Shown: positions 51,986 through 61,525, counted from the stretch's first letter. The stretch: DNA of 64,000 nucleotides from Selenomonas sp. ND2010 (GCF_000702005.1 NZ_JNKI01000011.1:31046-95045), one strand, 5' to 3'. Notes: a model not told the origin generated them from the sequence alone. Numbers and translations are program-made.

Positions 51986-52846
51986 TTATGCTTGATAACA
52001 TTCTTTTTGGATGAGTTTGCGGTAGCTTTCAAGCAGGCTCTGTGTAATCTTGCCAGGGGTGCCATTGCCAATCGTATGACCATCGATGGCAATGACTGGG
52101 GTAACTTCGAGGCTGGTGCTTGTGACGAAGGCCTCTTCTGCACTTAGGGCGAATTCCGGCGTAAAGGCTTTTTCGACGACAGTATAGCCGAGCTGCGGGA
52201 TGATTTCTTCGAACAGGATGGAGCGTGTGACACCTTTGAGGATAAGATGGTCGGTGGGATGCGTCCAAATCAGTCCGTCTTTTACGATAAAGAAGTTGCT
52301 GCTTGAGCCTTCGGTAATCAGATTCGTATCCTTGCGAAACTGGATGGCACCCTGCAGACCTTTGTCATGAGCGGCCTGTTTGGCTAGTACACTTCCCAAA
52401 AGATTGAGACTTTTGATATCACAGCGCAGCCAGCGCAAGTCTTCAAACAAGAGGCATTCCATACCGTGTTCCTGCCATTGGCGGTTAGGTGTTGATTCGT
52501 GAATGGTCATGGAGAGATTCGGGATGACTTGGTCTGGGAAGGCATGGGTGCGTTTGGCGGTACCACGAGTAAATTGGAAATAAATGGTGCCGTCTTTGAT
52601 GCCACTTTTGGCGATGAGGTCGTAGTGGATGGCAGTGAGTTCTTCATCCATGTAGGTGATGGGGATGCGCAGTTCGCGCATGGAACGGCGGCAGCGGGCT
52701 AGGTGGCGGTCCAGGGCAAAGCATTTGCCGTTATAGACGCGGGTGACTTCATAGATGCCATCGCCAAACTGGTAGCCGCGGTCTTCAAGGTTAACCGATG
52801 CCGATTCAAGGGGGATGAATTGGCCGTTAAAAAATCCATATTCCAT
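51986..52846 (-). CDS. dat: D-amino-acid aminotransferase
   Basis: 286 residues, fold-type IV PLP enzyme. The PLP lysine is Lys145 in RCDIKSLNLLGSVLAKQ, as in Bacillus D-AAT. The phosphate and substrate loops are in TEGSSSNFFIVK and TSTSLEVTPV. It makes D-glutamate and D-alanine for the wall. GGAGG sets ATG 52846 over TTG 52861. Confidence 0.9.
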   Translation of the reverse strand: MEYGFFNGQFIPLESASVNLEDRGYQFGDGIYEVTRVYNGKCFALDRHLARCRRSMRELRIPITYMDEELTAIHYDLIAKSGIKDGTIYFQFTRGTAKRTHAFPDQVIPNLSMTIHESTPNRQWQEHGMECLLFEDLRWLRCDIKSLNLLGSVLAKQAAHDKGLQGAIQFRKDTNLITEGSSSNFFIVKDGLIWTHPTDHLILKGVTRSILFEEIIPQLGYTVVEKAFTPEFALSAEEAFVTSTSLEVTPVIAIDGHTIGNGTPGKITQSLLESYRKLIQKECYQA

Positions 52847-52879
52847 AGAGTAATCCTCCAATCAATAAATACTTCTTTC

Positions 52880-52909
52880 ATTATAACGCGCTTTTTCCGA
52901 TTTTGCCAA
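52880..52909 (-). promoter_or_regulatory. promoter of the D-amino-acid aminotransferase
   Basis: Minus strand TTGGCA (52909-52904), 18 bases, TATAAT (52885-52880). Confidence 0.65.
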
Positions 52910-52970
52910 AGACAATTGTTAAAGTTAGGACATATGACATGTTTTTTTCGAAAGAATTTTCGCATGGCTA

Positions 52971-52999
52971 TTGGTTTTTGCGGCTTACCTTGATATAAT
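52971..52999 (+). promoter_or_regulatory. promoter of the ACT/UPF0210 genes
   Basis: TTGGTT (52971-52976), 17 bases, TATAAT (52994-52999). Confidence 0.6.
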
Positions 53000-53083
53000 G
53001 AAGAAGATGATTTGTGTTGACACATTGTTCTATGGTTTACACAATAACAAGTAGAAGTTGGAATAAGAAGGAGAAATGTGTAA

Positions 53084-53353
53084 ATGAAACTTGTAGTGAC
53101 AGTCGTTGGTAAAGACCGTGTCGGTATCATCGCGATGGTTAGTCAAATCCTCGCCGAGAACAATGTCAATATTCTGTCTATCAATCAGAACATCATGGAT
53201 GGCTTCTTCAACATGATTTTGATTGCTGAAATCAGCGAGAGTAAAATCAAGCTGGTGGATCTGCAGAAGACGCTCAAGGAGCGCGGACAGGAAATCAACG
53301 TAGATATTAAGGCACAGCATGAGGATATTTTTAACGTCATGCATAATATTTGA
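53084..53353 (+). CDS. ACT domain protein (UPF0237)
   Basis: 89 residues: a single ACT domain (KLVVTVVGKDRVGIIAMVSQ ... NILSINQNIMDGFFNMILIA) and a short tail. ACT domains bind amino acids or other small ligands and often dimerise. It always neighbours the UPF0210 (PFL-like) protein in Firmicutes, as here, so the two probably act together. AAGGAGAAA precedes the ATG. Confidence 0.9.
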   Translation: MKLVVTVVGKDRVGIIAMVSQILAENNVNILSINQNIMDGFFNMILIAEISESKIKLVDLQKTLKERGQEINVDIKAQHEDIFNVMHNI

Positions 53354-53354
53354 C

Positions 53355-53396
53355 ATGTCAAAAGTCAGATGTCAAAAGTCAATTGTCAATTGACAA
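53355..53396. repeat. clustered GTCA repeats and palindrome
   Basis: ATGTCAAAAGTCA occurs twice with one base between (53355-53367, 53369-53381). It is followed by the 14-bp palindrome TTGTCAATTGACAA (53383-53396), all in the gap between the ACT and UPF0210 genes. Confidence 0.6.
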
Positions 53397-53430
53397 GTCA
53401 GATTTGACCGTTTAGGAGGATTTTGAACCT

Positions 53431-54792
53431 GTGATAACAATAGATGACATTTTAGAAACCAATGCCATGATAACGGAGAATAAGCTCGACGTACGTACGA
53501 TTACGATGGGGATTTCACTCCGCGATTGTGCGCATCCGAATATCAACCAGTTTTGCCAGAACGTCTATGACAAGATTACGAAGTCAGCAGAGTTTTTGGT
53601 GAAGACTGGCGAAGATATCGAGGCCGAATACGGAATCCCTATTATTCACAAGCGCATTTCGGTAACACCGATTGCCATTGCAGCAGATGCCTGCAAGACG
53701 GATTCTTATGTTCCGGTGGCAGAGGCAATGGACCGTGCGGCAAAGGCTGTTGGCGTAAATTTCATTGGCGGCTTTTCGGCGCTGGTGGAGAAGGGCTTTA
53801 CGCATGGTGACCGCGTGCTTATCAATTCGATTCCGCAGGCGTTGGCTTCGACGGATCTCGTTTGCTCTTCGGTGAACCTCGGATCGACGAAGACGGGAAT
53901 CAATATGGACTGCGTCCGTGAAATGGGTGAGGTTATCAAGCGTACGGCTGAACTCACGCGTGATACGCAGGCTTTGGGGTGTGCGAAGCTCGTAGTATTC
54001 TGCAACGCTCCTGGCGATAATCCGTTTATGGCAGGTGCTTTCCATGGTGTCAGTGAGGCGGACAAGGTGGTAAGTGTCGGCGTCAGCGGTCCGGGCGTTG
54101 TAAAACACGCGCTGGAAGGTCTTAAAGGGGCAGATTTCACGGAAGTTGCCGAGACGATAAAGAAGACGGCGTTCAAGATTACTCGCGTTGGCCAGCTGGT
54201 GGCTCGTGAGGCATCGAAACGCCTTGGCGTTCCGTTTGGTATCATTGATTTGTCCTTGGCACCGACGCCGGCCGTCGGTGACAGTGTGGCGCGTATTATC
54301 GAAGAGATGGGCATCGAAAGCTGCGGTGCTCCGGGCACGACGGCAGCATTGGCTCTTCTTAATGATGCGGTCAAGAAGGGCGGCCTTATGGCATCGAGCC
54401 ATGTCGGTGGCCTTTCTGGTGCGTTCATCCCGGTCAGTGAGGATGAGGGCATGATTGCAGCCATCAAATCTGGCAGTCTCTCGATTGAGAAGCTTGAGGC
54501 TATGACTTGCGTATGCTCGGTAGGCCTCGACATGATCGCGATTGAAGGCGACACTTCGGCGGCTACGATTTCCGGCATCATTGCCGATGAGGCTGCAATC
54601 GGTATGATCAACAATAAGACGACGGCCGTTCGCGTCATCCCGGTTCCAGGCGCGAAAGTTGGAGATATGGTTGAGTACGGCGGCCTTTTGGGCTACTGCC
54701 CGATTGTACCGGTTCGGAACCAGTACAGTTCGGATGCGTTCATTGCCCGCGGCGGCAGAATCCCGGCGCCAATCCGAAGCTTGACGAACTAA
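53431..54792 (+). CDS. UPF0210 (PFL-like) family protein
   Basis: 453 residues. Typical sequences: [60 protein letters not shown] and [20 protein letters not shown]. It resembles glycyl-radical enzymes only in fold; biochemical function is not established for the family. GTG start behind AGGAGG (11 bases). Coupled to the ACT protein and ended by a terminator. Confidence 0.92.
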   Translation: MITIDDILETNAMITENKLDVRTITMGISLRDCAHPNINQFCQNVYDKITKSAEFLVKTGEDIEAEYGIPIIHKRISVTPIAIAADACKTDSYVPVAEAMDRAAKAVGVNFIGGFSALVEKGFTHGDRVLINSIPQALASTDLVCSSVNLGSTKTGINMDCVREMGEVIKRTAELTRDTQALGCAKLVVFCNAPGDNPFMAGAFHGVSEADKVVSVGVSGPGVVKHALEGLKGADFTEVAETIKKTAFKITRVGQLVAREASKRLGVPFGIIDLSLAPTPAVGDSVARIIEEMGIESCGAPGTTAALALLNDAVKKGGLMASSHVGGLSGAFIPVSEDEGMIAAIKSGSLSIEKLEAMTCVCSVGLDMIAIEGDTSAATISGIIADEAAIGMINNKTTAVRVIPVPGAKVGDMVEYGGLLGYCPIVPVRNQYSSDAFIARGGRIPAPIRSLTN

Positions 54793-54801
54793 AATTATAT
54801 A

Positions 54802-54828
54802 GCCTTCCCTGCGGGGAAGGCTTCTTTA
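54802..54828 (+). terminator. Rho-independent terminator
   Basis: GCCTTCCC-TGCG-GGGAAGGC followed by TTCTTTATT. Confidence 0.75.
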
Positions 54829-54852
54829 TTCGGCGGACAAGAAGGTGTGAAT

Positions 54853-55488
54853 ATGCGGGTAACGAAAAAAATCAAGGAAGAACAGCTCGCCATTTTGGAA
54901 GAAACCTATCGTGGGGCCAAGCCGGAATTGGTGTTTTCCAATGCTTTTGAACTTTTGATCGCGGTGATTTTGTCGGCACAATGCACGGATAAACGAGTCA
55001 ACGTGACGACCGCCCGCTTGTTTCAGAAGGCGGCGACGCCGGAGGCAATCCTGGAGATGGGATTGGCGCAGCTCGAAGAAGAGATTCGCGACTGCGGCCT
55101 TTTCCGCAATAAGGCGAAGAATATTTTGGCGGCCTGCCGGATTCTCTGCGAGAAATATGGCGGGCAGGTGCCGGATTCCTTTGCGGATTTGGAATCTTTG
55201 CCGGGCGTTGGGCGCAAGACGGCGAATGTTGTCATGAGTGTAGCGTTTCATCATCCGGCGATTGCGGTGGACACGCATGTGTTCCGCATCAGCAATCGGT
55301 TGAAACTGGCTGTTGGGACAACGCCCCTAGAAGTGGAAAAAGAACTGCAACGGGTAATTCCGCGCGAGAAGTGGTCGGATGCCCATCATTGGCTTATTTG
55401 GCATGGCCGTAAAATTTGCAAGGCGCGAAAGCCACTTTGCGGAACATGTCCGTTGGCTGATGTCTGCCCCAGTGTGATGGCAGAATGA
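54853..55488 (+). CDS. nth: endonuclease III
   Basis: 211 residues, base-excision repair glycosylase/AP lyase. Catalytic Lys in AQCTDKRVN (about residue 42), helix-hairpin-helix LPGVGRKTANVVM (about 115-127), catalytic Asp in AVDTHVFR, and the 4Fe-4S loop CKARKPLCGTCPLADVCP. Full length. ATG 54853 has an AAGG site 7 bases upstream. Confidence 0.95.
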   Translation: MRVTKKIKEEQLAILEETYRGAKPELVFSNAFELLIAVILSAQCTDKRVNVTTARLFQKAATPEAILEMGLAQLEEEIRDCGLFRNKAKNILAACRILCEKYGGQVPDSFADLESLPGVGRKTANVVMSVAFHHPAIAVDTHVFRISNRLKLAVGTTPLEVEKELQRVIPREKWSDAHHWLIWHGRKICKARKPLCGTCPLADVCPSVMAE

Positions 55489-55511
55489 ATTTTCGGAAAT
55501 GAGATGATTGA

Positions 55512-55964
55512 GTGAAATACCGTAAAGCAACATTTGATGATGTCGAGGCAATCTATGCGCTGGTGTCGGATTATGCGACCGATGGCGTGATGTTGGCTCG
55601 TTCGCGAAATACGCTCTATGAGACACTGCGTGATATGGTGATAGCAGAAAATGATGAGGGGGAGATTGTGGGCGTTGGTGGCCTGCACTTGATTTGGGAC
55701 CGTCTGGCCGAAATCCGTACCATGGCGGTATCGCCCAAGATGACCCGTCAGGGAATCGGTGCCGAGATTGTGACGCGTCTCATTGACGAAGGAAAAGCCT
55801 TAGGCGTGGAGAAGTTCTTTACCCTGACGTATAAGCCGGGTTTTTTTCAGACCTTAGGGTTTCGTACCATTACCAAGGAAGAACTTCCGCACAAGGTTTG
55901 GAAGGAATGTATCGATTGTCCGAAATTCCCCAATTGTGATGAAATCGCGATGATTCGGGAGTGA
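55512..55964 (+). CDS. GNAT N-acetyltransferase (ArgA-like)
   Basis: 150 residues, one GNAT domain: KYRKATFDDVEAIYALVSDY, GLHLIWDRLAEIRTMAVSPK, RQGIGAEIV (acetyl-CoA loop) and LTYKPGFFQTLGFR. The ending with KECIDCPKFPNCDEIAMI is found in short ArgA-type N-acetylglutamate synthases. GTG start; weak ribosome binding site, 24 bases after nth. Confidence 0.82.
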   Translation: MKYRKATFDDVEAIYALVSDYATDGVMLARSRNTLYETLRDMVIAENDEGEIVGVGGLHLIWDRLAEIRTMAVSPKMTRQGIGAEIVTRLIDEGKALGVEKFFTLTYKPGFFQTLGFRTITKEELPHKVWKECIDCPKFPNCDEIAMIRE

Positions 55965-56020
55965 TGAAATAAATGTGTTTCACTGATGGAATAGCTTTAC
56001 AAATCGTTTACAAAAAACTA

Positions 56021-56049
56021 TTGACATTGTAGCGCTATCTTGATATATT
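56021..56049 (+). promoter_or_regulatory. promoter of the T-box/aromatic operon
   Basis: TTGACA (56021-56026), 17 bases, TATATT (56044-56049). Confidence 0.75.
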
Positions 56050-56069
56050 ATTAAGCAACAAGTGAAATG

Positions 56070-56313
56070 CATGGACGGAGAGAAGTAAATTGCAGGACTT
56101 CCTAAGAGAGCGGCGGGGTGGTGTGACGTCGTGAAGGACGCGATGGAAATACACTCCCGAGCAGCAGGCTGAACCTTTTAGTAGGCCGCGCCGGATGCCA
56201 CCGTTATCATAGGCTAGGATATGTCAGTATCCGAATAGAGAGGCTTGCATCGGCAAGCAGGGTGGTACCACGGGTATATCAGCTCGTCCCTGTAGAGGGG
56301 CGGGCTTTTTCTA
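56070..56313 (+). promoter_or_regulatory. T-box leader, probably tyrosine-specific
   Basis: A T-box riboswitch that reads tRNA charging. Stem I begins GACGGAGAGAAGTAA with the AGAGAG and GGTGGTG elements. The specifier loop reads GGAAATACACTCCCGAG, where UAC (56150-56152) is the likely codon for tyrosine. The T-box core AGGGTGGTACCACGG is at 56259-56273 and pairs with the tRNA 3' end. The terminator AGCTCGTCCC / GGGGCGGGCT plus TTTTT ends at 56313. Uncharged tRNA-Tyr would favour the antiterminator and switch on DAHP synthase and TyrA. Confidence 0.88.
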
Positions 56314-56375
56314 TTTTCATTTTTCGCGAGATTATTTGCCAGCGTGCATCACAAAACTATTTGGAGGGAAGGAAT

Positions 56376-57389
56376 ATGATTATTGTAATGAGCCCAAACG
56401 CAACGAAAGAAAACCTTGATAAAGTTATTCATAAAGTAGAGGCAGCAGGCCTTAAGGTTCATGTTTCAACTGGTGAGGAAGTTACGATTGTCGGCGTTAT
56501 CGGCGACAAGAAGAAAATCGCCGGTCTCGAGATGAACATGATGGAGGGTGTGGAGAAAACCGTCCGTATTACCGAAAAATATAAATTGGTCAGCCGTACC
56601 TGGCATCCGGAAGATTCCGTTGTTGATGTCGATGGCGTAAAAATCGGTGGCGACGAGATCGTCGTTATGGCTGGACCGTGCTCGGTGGAGAGCTTGGAGC
56701 AGCTGCGCGAGGCCGCTAAAGCGGTAAAGGCTGGTGGCGCACAGTTCCTTCGTGGCGGTGCATTCAAGCCGCGCACGAGCCCGTATGATTTCCAGGGGCT
56801 CGCGGAAGATGGCCTTAAAATGCTGCGTCAGGTAGCAGATGAGGTAGGACTTAAAGTAGTAACGGAGATTGTCGATAAGGATGATATTGAACTGGTTGGC
56901 AAATACGCCGATGTTTATCAGGTCGGTGCCCGCAATATGCAGAATTTCCAGTTGTTAAAGGCACTGGGACATGCTAAGAAGCCGGTTATGCTCAAACGCG
57001 GTTTGTCGGCAACGATTAGTGAGTGGCTCAATGCTGCCGAGTACATCATGGCCGGAGGCAATGAGAACGTCATCTTCTGTGAGCGTGGTATCCGTACGTA
57101 TGAGACGTTTACCCGCAATACCCTCGACCTCAGTGCGGTAGCCGCCATCAAGGAGCTTTCTCATTTGCCGATTATCGTGGATCCGAGCCATGGCACGGGG
57201 CGTTGGCAGATGGTCAAACCGATGGCGCGGGCAGCGGTAGCCGCAGGTTGTGACGGTCTTATCATCGAGGTTCATCCGCATCCGGAAGTTGCCCTTTCCG
57301 ATGGCGATCAGAGTCTTACGCCGAAAAACTTCAACCGCCTGATGGAAGACTTGGGTAAGATTGCGGAAGTCATGGGCCGGAAATTATGA
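56376..57389 (+). CDS. aroF: 3-deoxy-7-phosphoheptulonate synthase (DAHP synthase, type I beta)
   Basis: 337 residues, first enzyme of the shikimate pathway. An N-terminal ferredoxin-like regulatory domain (about 1-70, [20 protein letters not shown]) is fused to the TIM barrel with [34 protein letters not shown] and [11 protein letters not shown]. This is the Thermotoga/Bacillus type, whose ACT-like domain allows feedback by Tyr or Phe. GGAGGGAAGG precedes the ATG. Control by the T-box links it to tyrosine supply. Confidence 0.95.
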   Translation: MIIVMSPNATKENLDKVIHKVEAAGLKVHVSTGEEVTIVGVIGDKKKIAGLEMNMMEGVEKTVRITEKYKLVSRTWHPEDSVVDVDGVKIGGDEIVVMAGPCSVESLEQLREAAKAVKAGGAQFLRGGAFKPRTSPYDFQGLAEDGLKMLRQVADEVGLKVVTEIVDKDDIELVGKYADVYQVGARNMQNFQLLKALGHAKKPVMLKRGLSATISEWLNAAEYIMAGGNENVIFCERGIRTYETFTRNTLDLSAVAAIKELSHLPIIVDPSHGTGRWQMVKPMARAAVAAGCDGLIIEVHPHPEVALSDGDQSLTPKNFNRLMEDLGKIAEVMGRKL

Positions 57390-58282
57390 GTGAAGAGCGG
57401 GTGAATCTGGCCATCATCGGCGTGGGCCTTATCGGCGGTTCTTTGGGCCTTTGCTTAAAGGAGAAGATGGGAGAAAACATCTACATAACCGGTCTTTGCC
57501 GTACGAAGGCTTCAATGGATAACGCGGTGAAGCTTGGCGCCGTTGACTATGCCGATGCGGATATTGAGACAGTAGTCAAGGATGCGGATATTGTCTTTTT
57601 GAGTCCGCCTGTTTTGCAAATTGTGCCGATGGTAGAGAAAATCCTGCCCTATCTGAAAAAGGGAGCAATCCTGACGGATGCTGGCAGTACGAAACAATAT
57701 ATCTGGCAGCATTTACAGAAAATCCTGCCGGAGGATGTGTATTACATCGCCGGACATCCGATGACCGGACGAGAAAAAAGTGGGGTCACGGCGGCGCAGA
57801 AAGATCTCTTTGTCGGCAAGGCTTATGTGATTGTGGAGGATACGGGAGCACCCAAAGAAGCGCATGAAAAGCTCATGCGTGTGCTTCGGCATACCGGGGC
57901 AAACTTCACGACGATGGATATTGCCAAGCATGACCGCTGTGCATCAGTTATCAGTCATGTGCCTCACGTGACGGCAGCAGCACTGGTAACGCTTTTGAAT
58001 CGTACCGGAGGAGATTTGGATTCCTGTATCAAGCTGATTGGCGGCGGGTTCAAGGATACGACGCGTATCGCCTCGTCGAATGCGGATATGTGGGCAGACA
58101 TCTGCATGACCAATGGAGAGGCTATCGTGACCAATCTCAAACAACTGCAGAATATTCTCGGTGAGGTCATTACGGCCTGTGAAAATCACGACCGTCAGGC
58201 GGTGCATGATTATTTTGTCGCATCGAAACAGCGGCGTGACAGCTTGCTCCAAAATGCTGCCAAAAAATTCGATACGAATTAA
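57386..58282 (+). CDS. tyrA: prephenate dehydrogenase
   Basis: 298 residues. NAD-binding GVGLIGGSLG at 11-20, GSTKQYIWQHL, the catalytic His region AGHPMTGREKSGV and the C-terminal helical domain HDRCASVISHVPHVTAAALV. It makes hydroxyphenylpyruvate for tyrosine. It overlaps aroF by 4 bases (ATGA), so both are under the T-box. Confidence 0.95.
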   Translation: MSEERVNLAIIGVGLIGGSLGLCLKEKMGENIYITGLCRTKASMDNAVKLGAVDYADADIETVVKDADIVFLSPPVLQIVPMVEKILPYLKKGAILTDAGSTKQYIWQHLQKILPEDVYYIAGHPMTGREKSGVTAAQKDLFVGKAYVIVEDTGAPKEAHEKLMRVLRHTGANFTTMDIAKHDRCASVISHVPHVTAAALVTLLNRTGGDLDSCIKLIGGGFKDTTRIASSNADMWADICMTNGEAIVTNLKQLQNILGEVITACENHDRQAVHDYFVASKQRRDSLLQNAAKKFDTN

Positions 58283-58289
58283 CCGATAA

Positions 58290-58322
58290 AGTCTTTCCCG
58301 AAGGGGGAAGGCTTTTCTTTTT
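58290..58322 (+). terminator. Rho-independent terminator
   Basis: AGTCTTTCCC / GGGGAAGGCTT (with G-U pairs) and TTTCTTTTT. Confidence 0.7.
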
Positions 58323-58371
58323 CCAGGAAACCGTGTACAATAAAAAAGAATGCAAAAACGGAGGCAATGAT

Positions 58372-58794
58372 ATGAAAGTTAAACTGAAAGAACTGGCGGC
58401 GGCCATGCGGGAATCCGATGTGCGGCAGAGCTATGTCGATATTGCACAGGGCAAGGTCATTCTGCTCGACGAGGATATGGGGGAGGAAGAAGCGCTCAAT
58501 CATGTCTTTGATATTGAGGATGACTGGGAACATTATATTTCGGTGCCAAATGTCATCGATGACGATTTGCCAGCTATCATGCAAGGCTTTGCCGAAACCT
58601 GCAAGCGGGAGGATATCAAGGAACGCCTGCTGGAGGCATTGAAAGGGCCAGGGGCAGTGGCCCGATTTTATCATCAGGTAAAACATCTGTTATTAAAAAA
58701 GGCCTGGGAAGATTACCTTGACGAACGGCTGGTAGAGATTGCCCGTGACTGGTGCGAGGAAAATCAGCTGGAGTATGAAGATAAGGAGCGGTGA
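58372..58794 (+). CDS. UPF0158 family protein
   Basis: 140 residues, acidic and helical: KVKLKELAAAMRESDVRQSY, VILLDEDMGEEEALNHVFDI and KKAWEDYLDERLVEIARDWC match UPF0158. Function unknown. CGGAGG at 58360 selects ATG 58372. Confidence 0.82.
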   Translation: MKVKLKELAAAMRESDVRQSYVDIAQGKVILLDEDMGEEEALNHVFDIEDDWEHYISVPNVIDDDLPAIMQGFAETCKREDIKERLLEALKGPGAVARFYHQVKHLLLKKAWEDYLDERLVEIARDWCEENQLEYEDKER

Positions 58795-58796
58795 CG

Positions 58797-59861
58797 ATGC
58801 AAAAGAAGTCTCTTTCGAAGGTTGTGGCGGTAATGCTGGCAGCTTCCTGCGTGGCGATTCCCCTGCAGGCCATGGCGGCTGCGGTAGATTACACGAAACT
58901 TTATTCCGGTGTGGATTACCAGAATAAGACGACTTGTGTTATTGGCCCGGAAAGCCAGAATATGGATTCGGTGGGAGCGACCATCGGGTATGCCTATCTC
59001 AAATCGAAGCTGGGAATGGCGACAGAACCGCGGGTGGCAGCACCACTGAATCGCGATATGAGCTATATGCTGGAGTATTTCCACCTTCCGCAGCCGGCTG
59101 TTATGAACGATGCGACAGGCCAGCAGGTCATTCTCGTGGATCACAGCAGCTATGGGGCAGCCATAAATGGCATGAAAAAAGCCCGCATCGTGGAGGTCAT
59201 TGACCGCCATAACTTGGGGGGCTTGCAATCCGATGGCTTGGTTTATTCGCGAAATATCCCGACGGCGGCGACTTCTTCTATCGTGTATCTTTCCTTCAAG
59301 GAAACTGGTGTCGATATGCCAAAGGCAATCGCGGGTGTTTTGTTTGCCGGGGTAATGTCAGCAACCGATAATTTACAGGGAAGCAATGTGACGGCGCTGG
59401 ATCGTCAGGCCTATGAAGAGCTCAAGGGAAAGGCTGGGGTCGAGGACATTAACGGGTTCCATAAGGCATTGGAAAAAGCGGCGTTTACCCATGAGGGCAT
59501 GAGTGACAAGGAAATCTTTGAGACGGATTGCAAGGACTACGCCGTAAAAGATTGGGCGATGACCATCAGTCAGTTGGAATGCCTCAATGACGAAGAGTTT
59601 GCCCAGATGAAGGAGCGCATGCTGGCATATATGAATAAGATTCCTGGCCGCAAAACTGGAATACTCTATTTCCTCGTGCTCAAAAACCGCAGCACGGGCG
59701 CAGCGGAACTCTTGTATACGGGGGATATGGCTGAGTCCGTAGCGAAAAAAGCCTTTGCTGGGGCGGATGCGAATCATGCGGTCCTCAAGAATAATGCAGA
59801 CCGCAAGCGTGATGTCGAGCCGGCAATCCGCACGGAACTGGAACGTTATATGCAGTATTGA
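58797..59861 (+). CDS. secreted DHH/DHHA2 pyrophosphatase-like protein with altered metal motif
   Basis: 354 residues. A signal peptide (KKSLSKVVAVMLAASCVAIP, cleaved near MAAAV) precedes a family II inorganic-pyrophosphatase-like fold. The first metal motif, normally GHxxPDxDS, reads GPESQNMDS, lacking the His and one Asp. VILVDHSSYG, EVIDRHNLGG (DHH-like) and GVMSATDNLQGSNVTALDRQ are kept. The normal enzymes are cytoplasmic, so this is an exported paralogue that may have another substrate or reduced activity. AAGGAG is 8 bases before ATG 58797. Confidence 0.8.
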   Translation: MQKKSLSKVVAVMLAASCVAIPLQAMAAAVDYTKLYSGVDYQNKTTCVIGPESQNMDSVGATIGYAYLKSKLGMATEPRVAAPLNRDMSYMLEYFHLPQPAVMNDATGQQVILVDHSSYGAAINGMKKARIVEVIDRHNLGGLQSDGLVYSRNIPTAATSSIVYLSFKETGVDMPKAIAGVLFAGVMSATDNLQGSNVTALDRQAYEELKGKAGVEDINGFHKALEKAAFTHEGMSDKEIFETDCKDYAVKDWAMTISQLECLNDEEFAQMKERMLAYMNKIPGRKTGILYFLVLKNRSTGAAELLYTGDMAESVAKKAFAGADANHAVLKNNADRKRDVEPAIRTELERYMQY

Positions 59862-59876
59862 TACCTGGAGAATAAG

Positions 59877-59912
59877 AAACAGCGCAGGCTGCAGGGCTTG
59901 CGCTGTTTTTGT
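59877..59912 (+). terminator. Rho-independent terminator
   Basis: AAACAGCGCA / TGCGCTGTTT with TTTTGTG. Confidence 0.75.
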
Positions 59913-59920
59913 GTGAATTT

Positions 59921-59949
59921 TTGCCAGAACCTGTTCAAAATGATATAAT
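59921..59949 (+). promoter_or_regulatory. promoter of the nicotinate phosphoribosyltransferase
   Basis: TTGCCA (59921-59926), 17 bases, TATAAT (59944-59949). Confidence 0.65.
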
Positions 59950-60016
59950 TACGATTGTATGATTTTTTTAGACGCGGCAGGTGTATTGGCATGTGCCCAA
60001 ACAGGAGGTGTCTTTT

Positions 60017-61474
60017 TTGACACAGTTTGATAAACGAAACATTTCCATGATGATGGATTTTTATGAAATGACCATGGCGAATGGCTATTTCCAGGATCAT
60101 GATAAAGACGTACAGGTGGCATTTGACGTATTTTATCGCGCCAATCCCGACAAGGGCGGCTTTGCGATTTTTGCTGGCTTGGAGCAAATCATCGAGTACG
60201 TGGAAAACATGGAATTTTCGAAAGAAGATGTGGAATACTTCCGTCAGCAGCATATCTTCTCGGAAGCGTTCCTGCAGTATTTGGAAAACTTCCATTTCTC
60301 CGGCGATATTTATGCTCTGCCGGAAGGCACGATCATGTATCCGAATGAACCATGCATCACGGTAGTGGCTCCGCTTATCGATGCGCAGCTGGTCGAAACG
60401 GCAATTCTCGCGCAAATCAATCATCAGTCTTTGATTGCGACGAAAGCCCGCCGCATTGTAAAAGCGGCCGATGGCCGGGCAGTATCGGACTTTGGCGCGC
60501 GTCGGGCACATAACATGGATGCGGCAACCTATGGAGCCCGTGCGGCTTATATCGGCGGCGTAGTTGGTACGGCGACGGTATCGGCAGGTCAGATGTTCAA
60601 CATTCCGATTTCGGGCACGATGGCGCATAGTTGGGTTATGTTCTACAAGGATGAGTATACGGCTTTCAAGAAATATGCGGAGACTTATCCGGATGCAACG
60701 GTGCTGCTCGTAGATACCTATGATGTTATCCATTCGGGCATCCCGAATGCCATCCGCGTGGCGCATGAGGTCTTGGAGCCTATGGGCAAGCGTCTCGTCG
60801 GCATTCGCATCGATTCGGGCGATTTGGCGTACCTGTCCAAACGCGTGCGCAAGATGCTCGATAATGCCGGTTTGGAAGACTGCAAGATTGTCGTCTCGAA
60901 CAGCCTCGATGAATTTACGGTCACGTCGCTTTTGAATCAGGGGGCCTGCATCGACAGCTTCGGTATCGGTGAGCGCCTGATTACGGCTAAATCCGAGCCG
61001 GTATTCGGTGCGGTCTATAAGCTGGCTGCCGTGGGCGAGAATGGGGAATTTGCACCGCGCATCAAGGTTTCGGAAAATATCGAGAAAATCACGAATCCGG
61101 GCCTTAAAGATCTCTATCGCGTCTATGATGCCGATGGTCATGCGGTGGCTGATATGCTGGCGGTGTGCGGGGAACCTATCGATCTTTCGGAGCCGTTCCG
61201 TTATGTCGACCCAGTCAAGCCGTGGAAGAACCGTACCTTTGAAGGCTGCACCATCAAAAATCTGCGCAAGCTCTATGTGCGTCAGGGCAAGCGCACGGAA
61301 GAGCTGCCGACGCTTGACGAAATCCGCACGTATGTCAAGCAACAGCTCGACAACGAGATTTGGGAAGAGGAGCAGCGCTTCGAAAATCCGCACCGCCATT
61401 ATCTCGATATGACGCCGGCTTACTACGAGCTCAAGATGGAGCTGTTGTCTAAGACGCGCGAAGAGCACGCCTGA
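60017..61474 (+). CDS. pncB: nicotinate phosphoribosyltransferase
   Basis: 485 residues. It couples nicotinate to PRPP in NAD salvage. Visible: FYEMTMANGYFQDH, DFGARRAHNMDAATYGARAA, IPISGTMAHSWVMFY and RIDSGDLAYLSKRVR, the family signatures including the phosphate-binding loop. TTG start chosen because AGGAGGTG lies 6 bases upstream; a longer frame has no such site. Confidence 0.92.
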   Translation: MTQFDKRNISMMMDFYEMTMANGYFQDHDKDVQVAFDVFYRANPDKGGFAIFAGLEQIIEYVENMEFSKEDVEYFRQQHIFSEAFLQYLENFHFSGDIYALPEGTIMYPNEPCITVVAPLIDAQLVETAILAQINHQSLIATKARRIVKAADGRAVSDFGARRAHNMDAATYGARAAYIGGVVGTATVSAGQMFNIPISGTMAHSWVMFYKDEYTAFKKYAETYPDATVLLVDTYDVIHSGIPNAIRVAHEVLEPMGKRLVGIRIDSGDLAYLSKRVRKMLDNAGLEDCKIVVSNSLDEFTVTSLLNQGACIDSFGIGERLITAKSEPVFGAVYKLAAVGENGEFAPRIKVSENIEKITNPGLKDLYRVYDADGHAVADMLAVCGEPIDLSEPFRYVDPVKPWKNRTFEGCTIKNLRKLYVRQGKRTEELPTLDEIRTYVKQQLDNEIWEEEQRFENPHRHYLDMTPAYYELKMELLSKTREEHA

Positions 61475-61525
61475 GCCTGGCTGACAGGTAAGCCAAGACG
61501 GTGACAAGATTCGGAGGGATTTGTG

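Noticed and set aside
53584..54638. Long minus-strand frames opposite the UPF0210 gene
   Set aside because: Complement of a conserved gene; no start signal and low-complexity composition.
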